Source: Albimonas pacifica (lineage in GTDB: Bacteria; Pseudomonadota; Alphaproteobacteria; Rhodobacterales; Rhodobacteraceae). Taken from it: a DNA stretch of 64,000 nt. Of the stretch, positions 35,164 to 43,490 are shown piece by piece. Below the pieces are notes generated by a model that was not told where the DNA came from, ran no database searches, and saw only the letters and a program-made list of their open reading frames with translations. Position 1 is the first letter of the stretch, and the number at the start of each line of letters is the position of its first letter. The position numbers were made by a program, and so were the translations under genes. The DNA lies in the NCBI RefSeq assembly GCF_900113695.1, contig NZ_FOQH01000001.1, positions 496,001 to 560,000 of the forward strand. Direction: 5' to 3'.

Positions 35164-36609
35164 ATGACGCTCAGGATCGCGGTGATCGGCGCCGGCGCCT
35201 CGGGCATCGCCGCGGCGGCGCGGATGCGCGCCGCGGGGCACGAGACGACGGTCTTCGAGAAGGCCGCCCGGCTGGGCGGGACCTGGCGCGAGAACCGCTA
35301 CCCGGGCGTCGCCTGCGACATCCCTTCCCATCTCTACCGCTATTCGTTCGCGCCGAACCCGGACTGGACCACGGAATACGCCGGCGGGGCGGAGATCCTG
35401 GCCTATCTCGACCGGGCCGCCGAGGCGCTGGGCGTCGCCGGCCTGATCCGCTGCGGCGAGGAGGTGCGCCGGGCCGAGCTGCAGGGCCGCCGCTGGCGGC
35501 TGACCACCACCACGGGCGACGCCGGCGCCTTCGACATGGTGATCGCGGCGATGGGCGTGCTGCACAAGCCGGTGCTGCCGGCGATCCCGGGGCGCGAGCG
35601 CTTCGCCGGCCCCGCCTTCCACAGCGCCCGCTGGCCGGAGGGGCTGGCCCTCGACGGGTTGCGCGTGGGGGTGATCGGGACCGGCTCCTCGGCCACGCAG
35701 ATCGTCTCGGCGGCGGCGGAGGGGGCGGCGCGCATCGACCTCTTCCAGCGCACGCCGCAGTGGATCTTCTCGGTCCCCAACCGCCCGATCGCGGAGGCGA
35801 AGCGCGCCGCCTTCGCCGCCGAGCCCGAGCGGATGCGCAACCTCTACGACCTGCTGGGCGAGGCGATGAACGGCCGCTTCGCCGCCGCGCTCGTCGGGCG
35901 CAACCCCGAGGCGCTGGCCGAGATCGAGGCGAACTGCCGCGCGAACCTCGCCCGCGTGCGAGACCCCGATCTGCGCGCCCGGCTGACGCCGGACTACGCC
36001 GTGGGCTGCAAGCGGCTGGTGATCTCGGACCGCTTCTACGACGCGATCCAGCGCCCGAACGCGCGGCTGGTCACGGACCCGATCGCGGGGATCGAGCCCG
36101 AGGGCGTGCGCACCGCCGGGGGCGCGCTGCACGCGCTCGACGTGCTGGTCTTCGCCACCGGCTTCGACACGTTCAACTTCCACCGGCCGACGACCGTGCT
36201 GGGCCGCGGGGGGCGGGACCTGGATGCGGAGTGGGCGGTCTCCAGCCGCGCGCTGCGCTCGGTCGCCGTGCCGGGCTTTCCCAACTTCTTCTTCGTGGGC
36301 GGGCCCAACAGCCCGATCGGCAACTTCTCGTTCCTGATGACCGCCGAGGCGCAGGTGGGTTTCATCGAGGGGCTCGCCGCGCTGATCGAGGATGGCGGGA
36401 CCCCGCGCCTCGTCGCGCCGCGCGAGGAGGCGACGCAGGCCTGGAACGCCCGGCTCGAGGCGGCGATGCCCGCGACCGTCTGGGCGGCCGGGGGCTGTTC
36501 GAGCTGGTATTTCGACCGCAGCGGCAAGGTCGCCTCCTGGCCCTGGACCTACGAGGACTTCACCGCCTCGCTCGCCCGCCCCAACCCCGCCGAATTCGAG
36601 ATCGCCTGA
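35164..36609 (+). CDS. Type I Baeyer-Villiger flavin monooxygenase
   Basis: A 481-aa FAD and NADPH-dependent enzyme. The FAD motif GAGASG is at residues 9-14, followed by LGGTWRENRYPGVACD. The type I fingerprint FxGxxxHxxxWP is met exactly by FAGPAFHSARWP at residues 147-158, and the NADPH motif is GTGSSA (172-177). It inserts oxygen next to a ketone to give an ester or lactone. It is the first gene of a run that continues with an SDR 31 bp downstream, suited to oxidise an alcohol to the ketone substrate. Length is at the short end for cyclohexanone-type members. Substrate unknown. Confidence 0.9.
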   Translation: MTLRIAVIGAGASGIAAAARMRAAGHETTVFEKAARLGGTWRENRYPGVACDIPSHLYRYSFAPNPDWTTEYAGGAEILAYLDRAAEALGVAGLIRCGEEVRRAELQGRRWRLTTTTGDAGAFDMVIAAMGVLHKPVLPAIPGRERFAGPAFHSARWPEGLALDGLRVGVIGTGSSATQIVSAAAEGAARIDLFQRTPQWIFSVPNRPIAEAKRAAFAAEPERMRNLYDLLGEAMNGRFAAALVGRNPEALAEIEANCRANLARVRDPDLRARLTPDYAVGCKRLVISDRFYDAIQRPNARLVTDPIAGIEPEGVRTAGGALHALDVLVFATGFDTFNFHRPTTVLGRGGRDLDAEWAVSSRALRSVAVPGFPNFFFVGGPNSPIGNFSFLMTAEAQVGFIEGLAALIEDGGTPRLVAPREEATQAWNARLEAAMPATVWAAGGCSSWYFDRSGKVASWPWTYEDFTASLARPNPAEFEIA

Positions 36610-36639
36610 CGCCCCGCCCCCCGCTTCCGGAGCCCTGCC

Positions 36640-37398
36640 ATGTCCCGTCCCCTGCCTGCGGCCCTCGACCTCTCCGGCCGGCCGGTGCTGGTCACCGGCG
36701 CCGCCAGCGGCATCGGCCGCGCCACGGCCGCCTGCCTGGCGGAGCTGGGGGCCGATCTGACGCTGGCCGACCTCGCCGACCTCGCGCCCGTGCGCGAGGC
36801 GCTGGCGGCGACGGGCGCGCGGGTGCGCGTCGAGCAGGGGGACCTGCGCGACGCCGCCTTCTGCGCCCGGCTGGTCGAGGCCGCGCCCTGGTTCGCCTTC
36901 GCCAACGTCGCCGGGGTCTTCCAGGGCCTGCCCGGGCAGTCGCCGGAGGAGGCCTTCGACTTCGTCATGCACGTCAATGTCCGCGCGCCCGTGCAGCTCG
37001 CCGCCGGCATCGTCGCGGGCATGGCCGCGCGGGGCGAGGGCTACGTGGCGCTGGTCGGCTCCGCCGCCGGGCGCAACGGCGGCGCCTCTCAGGAGGCGTC
37101 GCTGGCCTATGCGGCCTACGCGGCCTCCAAGGGCGGGGTGCACACCCTGGCGCGCTGGCTGTCGCGCCGCGCGGTGGGGCGGGGGGTGATGGTCAACGCC
37201 GTCGCCCCGGGCGTGGTGCGCACGCCGCTGTTCGAGGCGGTCTCGCGCTCGATCCGCTTCGATCCCGCCGCGCTGCCCGCCGGCCGCGCGGCGGAGCCCG
37301 AGGAGCTCGGCTGGCCCATCGCGCTTCTGTGCACGCGGGCGGCCTCCTACACCTCGGGCGCGGTGCTGGACGTGAACGGGGGCAGCTTCGTGGGCTGA
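36640..37398 (+). CDS. Short-chain dehydrogenase/reductase (classical)
   Basis: A 252-aa SDR with VTGAASGIGRA (cofactor loop, about residues 18-28), FANVAG, a catalytic Ser in LVGSAAGRNGG, and YAASK with the Tyr-Lys pair around residues 163-167. The C-terminal DVNGGSFVG is typical. It follows the Baeyer-Villiger enzyme by 31 bp, so the pair could act as alcohol dehydrogenase plus ketone monooxygenase. It is convergent with the next SDR, only 9 bp away. Cofactor preference, NAD or NADP, cannot be judged safely; ADLAD after strand 2 hints at NAD. Confidence 0.87.
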   Translation: MSRPLPAALDLSGRPVLVTGAASGIGRATAACLAELGADLTLADLADLAPVREALAATGARVRVEQGDLRDAAFCARLVEAAPWFAFANVAGVFQGLPGQSPEEAFDFVMHVNVRAPVQLAAGIVAGMAARGEGYVALVGSAAGRNGGASQEASLAYAAYAASKGGVHTLARWLSRRAVGRGVMVNAVAPGVVRTPLFEAVSRSIRFDPAALPAGRAAEPEELGWPIALLCTRAASYTSGAVLDVNGGSFVG

Positions 37399-37407
37399 GG
37401 CCGGGCG

Positions 37408-38148
37408 TCAGGCGAGCGGCATGCCGCCCGAGACCGCCAGCGTCTCCCCCGTCACGAAACCGGCCTCGCGCGAGGCGAGATAGGCGACGGCGGCCGCCAC
37501 CTCCTCGGGCGCGCCCAGCCGGCGCAGGAGGGTCGAGCCCTCCATCGCGCGCAGCAGCTTGTCGCCCCCCTCCGCCACCGCCTGGCGCAGCAGGGGGGTG
37601 TCGATCGGGCCGGGCAGGACGGTGTTGACGGTGATCCCGTAGCGCGCGTTCTCCATCGCCAGCGACTTGCCGAAGGCCTCCAGCCCCGCCTTGGCGGCCG
37701 CGTAGACCGCGCCCCCGCGCGAGCCGAGGCGCCCCGCCTCGGATCCGATCATCACCAGCCGCCCGAACCCCTGCGCCTGCATCGCGGGCAGCACGGCGTG
37801 GGAGACGCAGAAGGCGGCCTCGAGATTGATCGCGAGCAGGCGGCGCCAGTCGGCCTCGGTCGTCTGCGTGAAGAAGGCGTGTTGGTCGACGCCGGCGTTG
37901 TTGACCGCGATGTCGAAGGGGCCGAGGCGGGCGACCGCCGCGCGCACCGCGGCGAAGTCGGTCAGGTCCGCCGCGGCGACGGCGGCGCCGGTCTCGGCGG
38001 CGAGCGCCTGCGCCCCCGCCGCGTCGCGGTCGAGGATCGCGACCCTGGCGCCCTCGGCCGCCAGCCGGCGGACCACCGCCGCGCCGATGCCCGCCGCGCC
38101 CCCGGTGACGAGGGCGTGCAGGTCCTGGAGGCGGGTCTGGAACGCCAC
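37408..38148 (-). CDS. Short-chain dehydrogenase/reductase (classical)
   Basis: A 246-aa SDR. GTG 38148 is used because it lies 2 bp after the stop of the hydratase gene (translation coupling) and gives a normal SDR N-terminus; longer in-frame starts would run into the upstream gene. Motifs are VTGGAAGIGAAV, NNAG, MIGSEAGRLGS (catalytic Ser) and YAAAKAG (Tyr-Lys), ending GETLAVSGGMPLA. Asp after strand 2 (ILDRDAAG) predicts NAD preference. Last gene of the minus-strand Rieske, hydratase, SDR run. A 3-hydroxyacyl-CoA or diol dehydrogenase role would fit. Confidence 0.87.
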   Translation of the reverse strand: MAFQTRLQDLHALVTGGAAGIGAAVVRRLAAEGARVAILDRDAAGAQALAAETGAAVAAADLTDFAAVRAAVARLGPFDIAVNNAGVDQHAFFTQTTEADWRRLLAINLEAAFCVSHAVLPAMQAQGFGRLVMIGSEAGRLGSRGGAVYAAAKAGLEAFGKSLAMENARYGITVNTVLPGPIDTPLLRQAVAEGGDKLLRAMEGSTLLRRLGAPEEVAAAVAYLASREAGFVTGETLAVSGGMPLA

Positions 38149-38150
38149 CC

Positions 38151-38978
38151 TCAGCGGCCCTCGAACACCGGCTTGCGCTTCTCGATCACCGCCTTCAGCC
38201 CCTCGAGCGAGTCCGCGGTGCCCGAGAGCTGCGAGGTCTCGCGCGCCTCGTCGGGGAGCGAGGCGTCGAAGCCCCGCGCCAGCCCGTTCCACATCAGCCG
38301 CTTGGTGGCCGACTGCGCCCGCGGCGCCCCGTCGGCGAGCTGGCGGGCGAGCTTGCGGACCTCGGCGTCCAGGTCCTCGTCCGGAACCCTGCGGGTGACG
38401 AGGCCGATGCGCTCGGCCTCCTCGGCCTCGACGAAGCGGTTGGTGAGCACGATGTCCATCGCCCGGCGGAAGCCGACCAGCCGGGCCAGCGTCGCCGTGG
38501 CCCCGCCGTCGGGCGCCATGCCGACGCGGGTGGCGCCGGCCATGAACCGGGTCGAGGCGCCGCAGATCGCGATGTCGGCCGCGCAGGTCAGCCCCATCCC
38601 GGCCCCGCCGGTGGCGTAGCCCTGGATCTTCGCCACGACCGGAACCTCAAGGTTCGTCAGGCCGGAGACGCAGGTCTGCAGGTAGGCCGTGGCCATGCGC
38701 AGGAAGTTCGGCAGGTCCTCGCCCTTCGAGAAGAACTCCTTGATGTCGCCGCCCGCGCAGAAGATGCGGCCGCGGCCCGAGAGGATCACGGCGCGCACCC
38801 GGCGGTCGCCGTGGACGGTCATGATCGCCTCGTGCAGGCGGCGGCCCAGCTCCAGGCTGAAGCCGTTGGCGGCCTCGGGGCGGTTGAGCTCGATCTCGGC
38901 GATGCCGTCGGCGTAATGGACCAGGACCGGGCCCTCGGCGATCAGCGCCTCGGGGGCCGGGGGGGCGTGGTCTTGCAT
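38151..38978 (-). CDS. Enoyl-CoA hydratase/isomerase family protein
   Basis: A 275-aa crotonase-fold enzyme. The oxyanion-hole segments are GRIFCAGGDIKEF and GYATGGAGMGLTCAADIAI. The region RVGMAPDGGATATLARLVG has PDGG where hydratases have the second catalytic Glu, a pattern seen in isomerase/PaaG-like members, so a hydratase name is provisional. It starts 25 bp downstream of the dioxygenase beta subunit gene on the same strand and is followed directly by an SDR, as in beta-oxidation-like steps of ring-cleavage products. Confidence 0.87.
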   Translation of the reverse strand: MQDHAPPAPEALIAEGPVLVHYADGIAEIELNRPEAANGFSLELGRRLHEAIMTVHGDRRVRAVILSGRGRIFCAGGDIKEFFSKGEDLPNFLRMATAYLQTCVSGLTNLEVPVVAKIQGYATGGAGMGLTCAADIAICGASTRFMAGATRVGMAPDGGATATLARLVGFRRAMDIVLTNRFVEAEEAERIGLVTRRVPDEDLDAEVRKLARQLADGAPRAQSATKRLMWNGLARGFDASLPDEARETSQLSGTADSLEGLKAVIEKRKPVFEGR

Positions 38979-39003
38979 GGGGGTCTCCTCCCGCAGGCGC
39001 GTC

Positions 39004-39558
39004 TCAGACGAGGAAGGACAGGGTCCAGATCGCCTTGTTGTTGTTGACCAGGACGACCTTCTTGAAGGCCATCCGCAGCGCGCCGTCGATCCGGCGCAGG
39101 GTGTATTCGTTGCGCGCGCCCCAGACCGTGTCGCCGCGCAGGTTGGTCTCGAAGATCATCGCGTTGGCGGCGACGCGGATGTCCGACCCCGCGCTCTCCA
39201 GCAGCTCGATGTTGGAGATCGTGCGGGCGAGCTGGCTTGGCGGGGTCTGGGAGTGTCTGCGCCCGGTCTTCAGCTGCCGGATCCTGAGCCCGATGCGCGA
39301 GCGGTTGTCGTAGATCATCGACATCTGCCGCTCGGGGTCGATGTCGGCGCCGTTGGCGGGCGCCCAGTAGAGGGCGTCGTCGGTCCACAGCGCCTCCCAC
39401 CCGTCGTAGTCGTGGGTGTCCTGGAGGCGCGCCTCCCGGTAGAGGAACTGCGAAACCTCGAAATGCAGGGCGGGGTCGGCGCGGATCGCGGTCTTGTCGG
39501 CGCCGGTCCATTCCTTGAGGATCTCGGGGCCGGCGATGTCCTGGGCAGGGATCGACAT
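39004..39558 (-). CDS. Ring-hydroxylating dioxygenase beta subunit
   Basis: A 184-aa cone-fold (SnoaL-like) protein of the aromatic-ring-hydroxylating dioxygenase small-subunit family: HFEVSQFLYREARLQDTHDYDGWEALWTDDALYWAPA, then YDNRSRIGLRIRQLKTGRRHSQTPPSQLARTISNIEL and a C-terminal TLSFLV. It gives structural support to the catalytic alpha subunit encoded 3 bp upstream. The tight spacing implies a stable alpha-beta heteromultimer. No catalytic residues are expected in this subunit. Confidence 0.87.
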   Translation of the reverse strand: MSIPAQDIAGPEILKEWTGADKTAIRADPALHFEVSQFLYREARLQDTHDYDGWEALWTDDALYWAPANGADIDPERQMSMIYDNRSRIGLRIRQLKTGRRHSQTPPSQLARTISNIELLESAGSDIRVAANAMIFETNLRGDTVWGARNEYTLRRIDGALRMAFKKVVLVNNNKAIWTLSFLV

Positions 39559-39561
39559 GGC

Positions 39562-40833
39562 TCAGGCCTCCTTCAGCGGGCGGGACATCACGGTCTTGTA
39601 GTGGTCCCAGATGTGGCGGCTGGGCAGGTCGTCGGTGGAATGGGCGATGGTGAAGCCGTCCGCGTCCTGCCGCTCGCGATGCTCGCCGCGTTTGAGGAAC
39701 AGCCACTCGGGGTCCCGGATCTCGAGGCCGCGCTGGTTGCGCTCGTACATCTCGGTGTCGTCGGCGAGCAGGAAGCCCGCGGGCCCGACCGAGCCCATGG
39801 TCTGCTGGCGCAGCCGCCGGTTCATGTCGGGCGCGCCCTTGAACTGGATCGCGGTGACATGCTGGACGGATTCGTGGGCCGAGACCGGCTGGATCACGAA
39901 GATCTGGATCTCGGCGATGAAGAGGTTGGGGAAGATCATGACGTGGGGCATCCCGTCGATCATGATTTCGCGGGCCTTTTCCTCGCCGTAGGCCGCGTTC
40001 ATCTGCTCCACGTAGGCGGGCAGCTTGGCGGCGGTGGTCCCGAACCAGCTCAGCGGCTCGTCGCGGCGGCGGAACTCGGGGCGCACGTCGACCTCGGTAT
40101 GGCCCTGGCCCAGCGCGCGGGTCACGCAGATCGCGTCGTCGCCGTAGATCGAGCCGATCTGGCTGTCCGAGACCGAGAAGATCGAGGAGTGCACGAAGGC
40201 CGGGTGATAGCCGTCGCACTCGTTCTCGAGGATGAACTTCCAGTTGGCCCGGGTGCGGTGCTTGAGGAAGCCTGCGGTGACCTCGATCTCGCCGGTGGGG
40301 GAGTTGTCGCAGGCCTGGTCGATGGTGCGCTTGGCGCCGGCCAGGTGCTGCTCCAGCGGGATCACGTCGGGGTCCATGCAGCCGAAGACGAAGCCGCGGT
40401 AGGATTCGACCCGCGGGACCTGGCCGAGGCCGAGCTCGTTCTTCGGCGCGTCCTTGTAGCCTTCGGGGAAGGCGTAGCCGATCAGCCGGCCGTCGTTGGC
40501 GAAGGTCCAGGAGTGGTAGGGGCAGGTGAAGCGGGCGCGGTTGCCCTTCTCCTGCACGCAGACGGCGTTGCCCCGGTGGGGGCAGCGGTTCAGCAGCAGC
40601 CGGACCTCGCCCTTCATGTCGCGCACCATCAGCACCGGCATCGGCCCGAGGCTCTTGGTCACGAAGTCGTTCAGCTCCGGGATCTCGCTCTCATGGCCGA
40701 TGTAGACCCAGGTGCGGAACCAGATCTTCTCGACCTCTTCGCGGAAAATCGCCTCGTCGTAATAGAGCGAGCCGTGGACCCGACCGGGTTCGATCAGGCC
40801 GTCCCAGCGGCCGGGGTGGGGGGAACCGTCCAT
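39562..40833 (-). CDS. Rieske non-haem iron dioxygenase alpha subunit
   Basis: A 423-aa terminal oxygenase. The Rieske [2Fe-2S] ligands fit C-x-H-x17-C-x2-H exactly: Cys84, His86, Cys104, His107. The mononuclear iron site is NECDGYHPAFVH with His210 and His215, and Asp207 as the bridging residue. It catalyses dihydroxylation or monooxygenation of an aromatic or related ring with electrons from a ferredoxin and reductase, neither of which is encoded in the window. The beta subunit gene follows after 3 bp. It is divergent from an acyl-CoA dehydrogenase across a 264-bp region that carries two similar operator-like sites. Confidence 0.92.
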   Translation of the reverse strand: MDGSPHPGRWDGLIEPGRVHGSLYYDEAIFREEVEKIWFRTWVYIGHESEIPELNDFVTKSLGPMPVLMVRDMKGEVRLLLNRCPHRGNAVCVQEKGNRARFTCPYHSWTFANDGRLIGYAFPEGYKDAPKNELGLGQVPRVESYRGFVFGCMDPDVIPLEQHLAGAKRTIDQACDNSPTGEIEVTAGFLKHRTRANWKFILENECDGYHPAFVHSSIFSVSDSQIGSIYGDDAICVTRALGQGHTEVDVRPEFRRRDEPLSWFGTTAAKLPAYVEQMNAAYGEEKAREIMIDGMPHVMIFPNLFIAEIQIFVIQPVSAHESVQHVTAIQFKGAPDMNRRLRQQTMGSVGPAGFLLADDTEMYERNQRGLEIRDPEWLFLKRGEHRERQDADGFTIAHSTDDLPSRHIWDHYKTVMSRPLKEA

Positions 40834-40896
40834 GCGGGCCTCCGTTGCGGGGGTGGCGGGGCGCGGCTCGGGGCGAGGCGCGGCGGCATATGAATA

Positions 40897-40913
40897 AACC
40901 GGACAGACGTTCT
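40897..40913. promoter_or_regulatory. Operator-like site B, AACCGGACAGACGTTCT
   Basis: Lies 64-80 bp upstream of the Rieske alpha start (minus). It aligns with sites A (28588) and C (41012). The flanking ATAA and TATTAATA stretch is markedly AT-rich and may hold the promoter. Confidence 0.5.
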
Positions 40914-41011
40914 ATTAATATCGTTCGGCGCAGCGGTCAACCGTCGGCGGCGGGAGGGAGCCGGCTCAGGACGCTTGACCGCGACGGTTGCGGCGGCGTA
41001 ACCAACATATT

Positions 41012-41028
41012 AACCGGACGTCCGTCTT
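41012..41028. promoter_or_regulatory. Operator-like site C, AACCGGACGTCCGTCTT
   Basis: Contains the perfect palindrome CGGACGTCCG. It is 70-86 bp upstream of the acyl-CoA dehydrogenase start (plus) and 114 bp from site B. The closest to a symmetric consensus of the three related sites. Confidence 0.55.
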
Positions 41029-41097
41029 GAAATTCAATGGCGCCTCCGCGCCGCTCCTGCAAGGGGGCGCGGAGGGCGCTGCAGGGAGGCTCCCGCC

Positions 41098-42288
41098 GTG
41101 AACGCTTTCGCCCAGACGCCCGAGACGGGCTTCCGACTGCCCGATCCCGACTTCGTGCCCGAGGAGCTGCAGATGCTCCGCGCCCAGGTGCGCCGCTTCG
41201 TGGAGACCGAGATCCAGCCGCACGCCGAGGCGTGGGAGGAGGCCGGCGAGATCCCGCGCGACCTCTTCCGCAAGCTGGGCGCGCTGGGCCTGCTGGGGAT
41301 GCAGCACGCCGAGGACTACGGCGGCACGCAGATGGGCGCGCTGGCGTCGGTGGTGTTCGGCGAGGAGCTCAGCCGCTCCACATTCGGGGGCGTCACCGCG
41401 GCGATCACGGTGCACACCGACATGTCGGCGAGCCACCTCTCCCGCGTCGGCACGCCCGAGCAGAAGGCCGAGTGGCTGCCCCGGATCTGCGCCGGCGAGG
41501 TGGTCTGCGCCATCGCGGTGACCGAGGCCGGCGCGGGGTCGGACGTCGCGGGCCTGCGCACGAAGGCGCGGCGGGACGGGCCCGGCGAGGACGCGGACTG
41601 GATCATCGACGGCTCGAAGATGTTCATCACCAACGGCGTCTACGGCGACCTGCTGATCGTGGGCGCGCGCACCGGCGGCGAGGGCGCGCGCGGCCTGTCG
41701 CTGTTCCTCGTCCCGCGCGACACCCCCGGCGTCAGCGTGGCGCAGAAACTGAAGAAGCACGGCTGGCTGAGCTCGGACACCGCCGAGCTCTACTTCGACA
41801 ATGTCCGCGTCCCGGCCTCCGCCCTGCTGGGCGGCGAGAACCGCGGCTTCTACGCGATCATGCAGGGCTTCGAGCATGAGCGGCTGATGATCGGCGCCTT
41901 CTCGGCCGGCGAGGGCGCCAAGGCCATCGAGCTGACGCTCGACTACGTCCGCCAGCGCCGCGCCTTCGGCAAGACCATCTGGGACCAGCAGGCCACCCGC
42001 CAGCGGCTGGCGATGCTGGCGAGCCAGGTGGCGATGGTGCGCGCCATGGTCTACCAGACCGCGCTCGCCCTCGACGGCGGCCGGCCGGTCAGCCTGGAGA
42101 CGGCGATGATCAAGTCGACCGGGCCCGAGGTCCTGCACGAGGTCGTGCACGGCTGCCTCCAGCTCCACGGCGGGACCGGCTACATGCGCGGAACCCCGAT
42201 CGAGCGCATGGCCCGCGACGCGCGCATCCTGCGCATCGGCGGCGGCGCGACCGAGGTGATGCTGGAGGAGGTCGCCAAGCGGATCTGA
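41098..42288 (+). CDS. Acyl-CoA dehydrogenase
   Basis: A 396-aa FAD enzyme that introduces the 2,3-double bond in an acyl-CoA. GTG 41098 follows a GGGAGG site. Motifs are VTEAGAGSDVAGLRTKA (FAD/substrate binding), MFITNGVYGDLLIVGART, FDNVRVPASALLGGENRGF and GGTGYMRGTPIERMARDARILRIGGGATEVM. Near the C-terminus Gly replaces the Glu of medium-chain enzymes, and the Glu of QGFEHERL is placed like the catalytic base of isovaleryl/long-chain types. It is divergent from the Rieske operon and shares its operator family, so it probably belongs to the same pathway. Confidence 0.9.
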   Translation: MNAFAQTPETGFRLPDPDFVPEELQMLRAQVRRFVETEIQPHAEAWEEAGEIPRDLFRKLGALGLLGMQHAEDYGGTQMGALASVVFGEELSRSTFGGVTAAITVHTDMSASHLSRVGTPEQKAEWLPRICAGEVVCAIAVTEAGAGSDVAGLRTKARRDGPGEDADWIIDGSKMFITNGVYGDLLIVGARTGGEGARGLSLFLVPRDTPGVSVAQKLKKHGWLSSDTAELYFDNVRVPASALLGGENRGFYAIMQGFEHERLMIGAFSAGEGAKAIELTLDYVRQRRAFGKTIWDQQATRQRLAMLASQVAMVRAMVYQTALALDGGRPVSLETAMIKSTGPEVLHEVVHGCLQLHGGTGYMRGTPIERMARDARILRIGGGATEVMLEEVAKRI

Positions 42289-42341
42289 TCCGCCGGACCG
42301 CCGGGGCAGGGGGCCGGGCCGGAGGTCGGGATCGGAGGCGC

Positions 42342-43187
42342 TCAGGCCTCCGTCTCGGCCTCGTCCTTCTTCCGGCGGGCCTTGGGTTTGGCGCCGTTGG
42401 CCTTGAAGCGCACGCGCACGTGGTTGGCGTCGTCCTTCTTCATGTCGAAGGGACCCGCCCGCCGGATCAGGTCCGAGAGCTTCGAGGATCCATACGTGCG
42501 GCTGTCGAAGTCCGGCGCCAGCGCCCCGATGCGCTGGCCGATCACGCCCAGCGAGACCCAGCCGTCCTCGTCCGTCATCCCCTCCATCGCCTTGCGGATC
42601 AGGGGCACCGCGCGGGAGGGCGCCTCGGGGCGGCGGGGCTTGGAGACCTCCTCCCCGCTGGTCGCCTCGCCCGCGGGTTCGGCGCCGGCGGCGGTCTCGG
42701 GGGCTTCCTCGATCGGCTCCTCGGTCCCGCGGGAGGCGGCCTCGGCCTCGGCCATCAGGTTCTCGATGTAGAAGAACCGCAGGCAGGCCTGGCGGAAGGC
42801 CTCGGGCGTCTTGCGCTGGCCGAAGCCGTAGGCGTGCATCCCCTGCTCGCGGATGCGCGAGGCCAGCCGGGTGAAGTCGCTGTCGGAGCTCACCAGGCAG
42901 AAGCCGTCGAAGCGGCCCGAATGCAGCAGGTCCATCGCGTCGATCACCAGCGCGATGTCGGAGCTGTTCTTGCCCTGGGTGTAGGCGAACTGCTGGTGGG
43001 GGATGATCGCGTAGTTGGCCAGGATCTTCGCCCAGCCCTTCAGCCGGTCGTCGGAGAAATCCCCGTAGATCCGGCGCACCGAGGCCTCGCCCAACTTGGC
43101 GATCTCGAGGAACAGGCCTTCGGCGACCTTGGGGGAGGTGTTGTCGGCGTCGATCAGGACGGCGAGGCGGGGCAGCGGCTCGGACAT
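42342..43187 (-). CDS. NYN-domain (PIN-like) ribonuclease with LOTUS/OST-HTH domain
   Basis: A 281-aa protein, ATG 43187. Residues 8-150 are an NYN nuclease domain of the LabA/DUF88 type with acidic residues LIDADNTSP, RIYGDF, NSSDIALVIDAMDLLH and LVSSDSDFTRLASRIREQGMHAYGFG, which would bind catalytic metal. An acidic low-complexity linker (about 155-200) leads to an OST-HTH/LOTUS domain (about 205-262, ending KKDDANHVRVRFK), followed by a basic KARRKK tail for RNA contact. A role in RNA processing or turnover is likely. It is divergent from the AGCS transporter with no functional link apparent. Confidence 0.87.
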   Translation of the reverse strand: MSEPLPRLAVLIDADNTSPKVAEGLFLEIAKLGEASVRRIYGDFSDDRLKGWAKILANYAIIPHQQFAYTQGKNSSDIALVIDAMDLLHSGRFDGFCLVSSDSDFTRLASRIREQGMHAYGFGQRKTPEAFRQACLRFFYIENLMAEAEAASRGTEEPIEEAPETAAGAEPAGEATSGEEVSKPRRPEAPSRAVPLIRKAMEGMTDEDGWVSLGVIGQRIGALAPDFDSRTYGSSKLSDLIRRAGPFDMKKDDANHVRVRFKANGAKPKARRKKDEAETEA

Positions 43188-43490
43188 GGGCAGGCTCCCG
43201 GTGAGTTCGCCCCCTGTTGCAGGCGCGCCCCCCCGCTCGTCAAGCGCGCTCTGCTCCGAAAGCCCGCGATCCGCCCGGCGCGGGGTCGTGCCGCCGTCAG
43301 GCGGGATTTCCATCCGCAAGACGGCAAGTCGCTGGCCGCGCTGCGAGAATGCTGCAGAACCTTGGGGGCGGCCGGCGACGCGGCGCGCGGAAACCGTTTC
43401 CCCATGGAAACTGACGCTGGCTCAAACGGCGGGGCTGTGGCCGACTGCGCGAGGTGGCCCCTGAAGGGGCGAGGCGAGAGGGAATTGAAG
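43188..43490. other. Divergent intergenic region with triple half-site
   Basis: A 303-bp gap between the NYN gene and the AGCS transporter. The only structured element I see is the set of GGAAAC/GTTTCC half-sites at 43389-43411. Open frames that run through the gap into the transporter have no ribosome site. Confidence 0.45.
43389..43411. promoter_or_regulatory. GGAAAC-C-GTTTCC-N4-GGAAAC operator-like array
   Basis: Three alternating half-sites: a perfect 13-bp palindrome (43389-43401) whose right arm also pairs with GGAAAC at 43406-43411. The AAACCGTTT core is LacI-family-like. It lies 80-102 bp before the transporter ATG. Confidence 0.5.
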
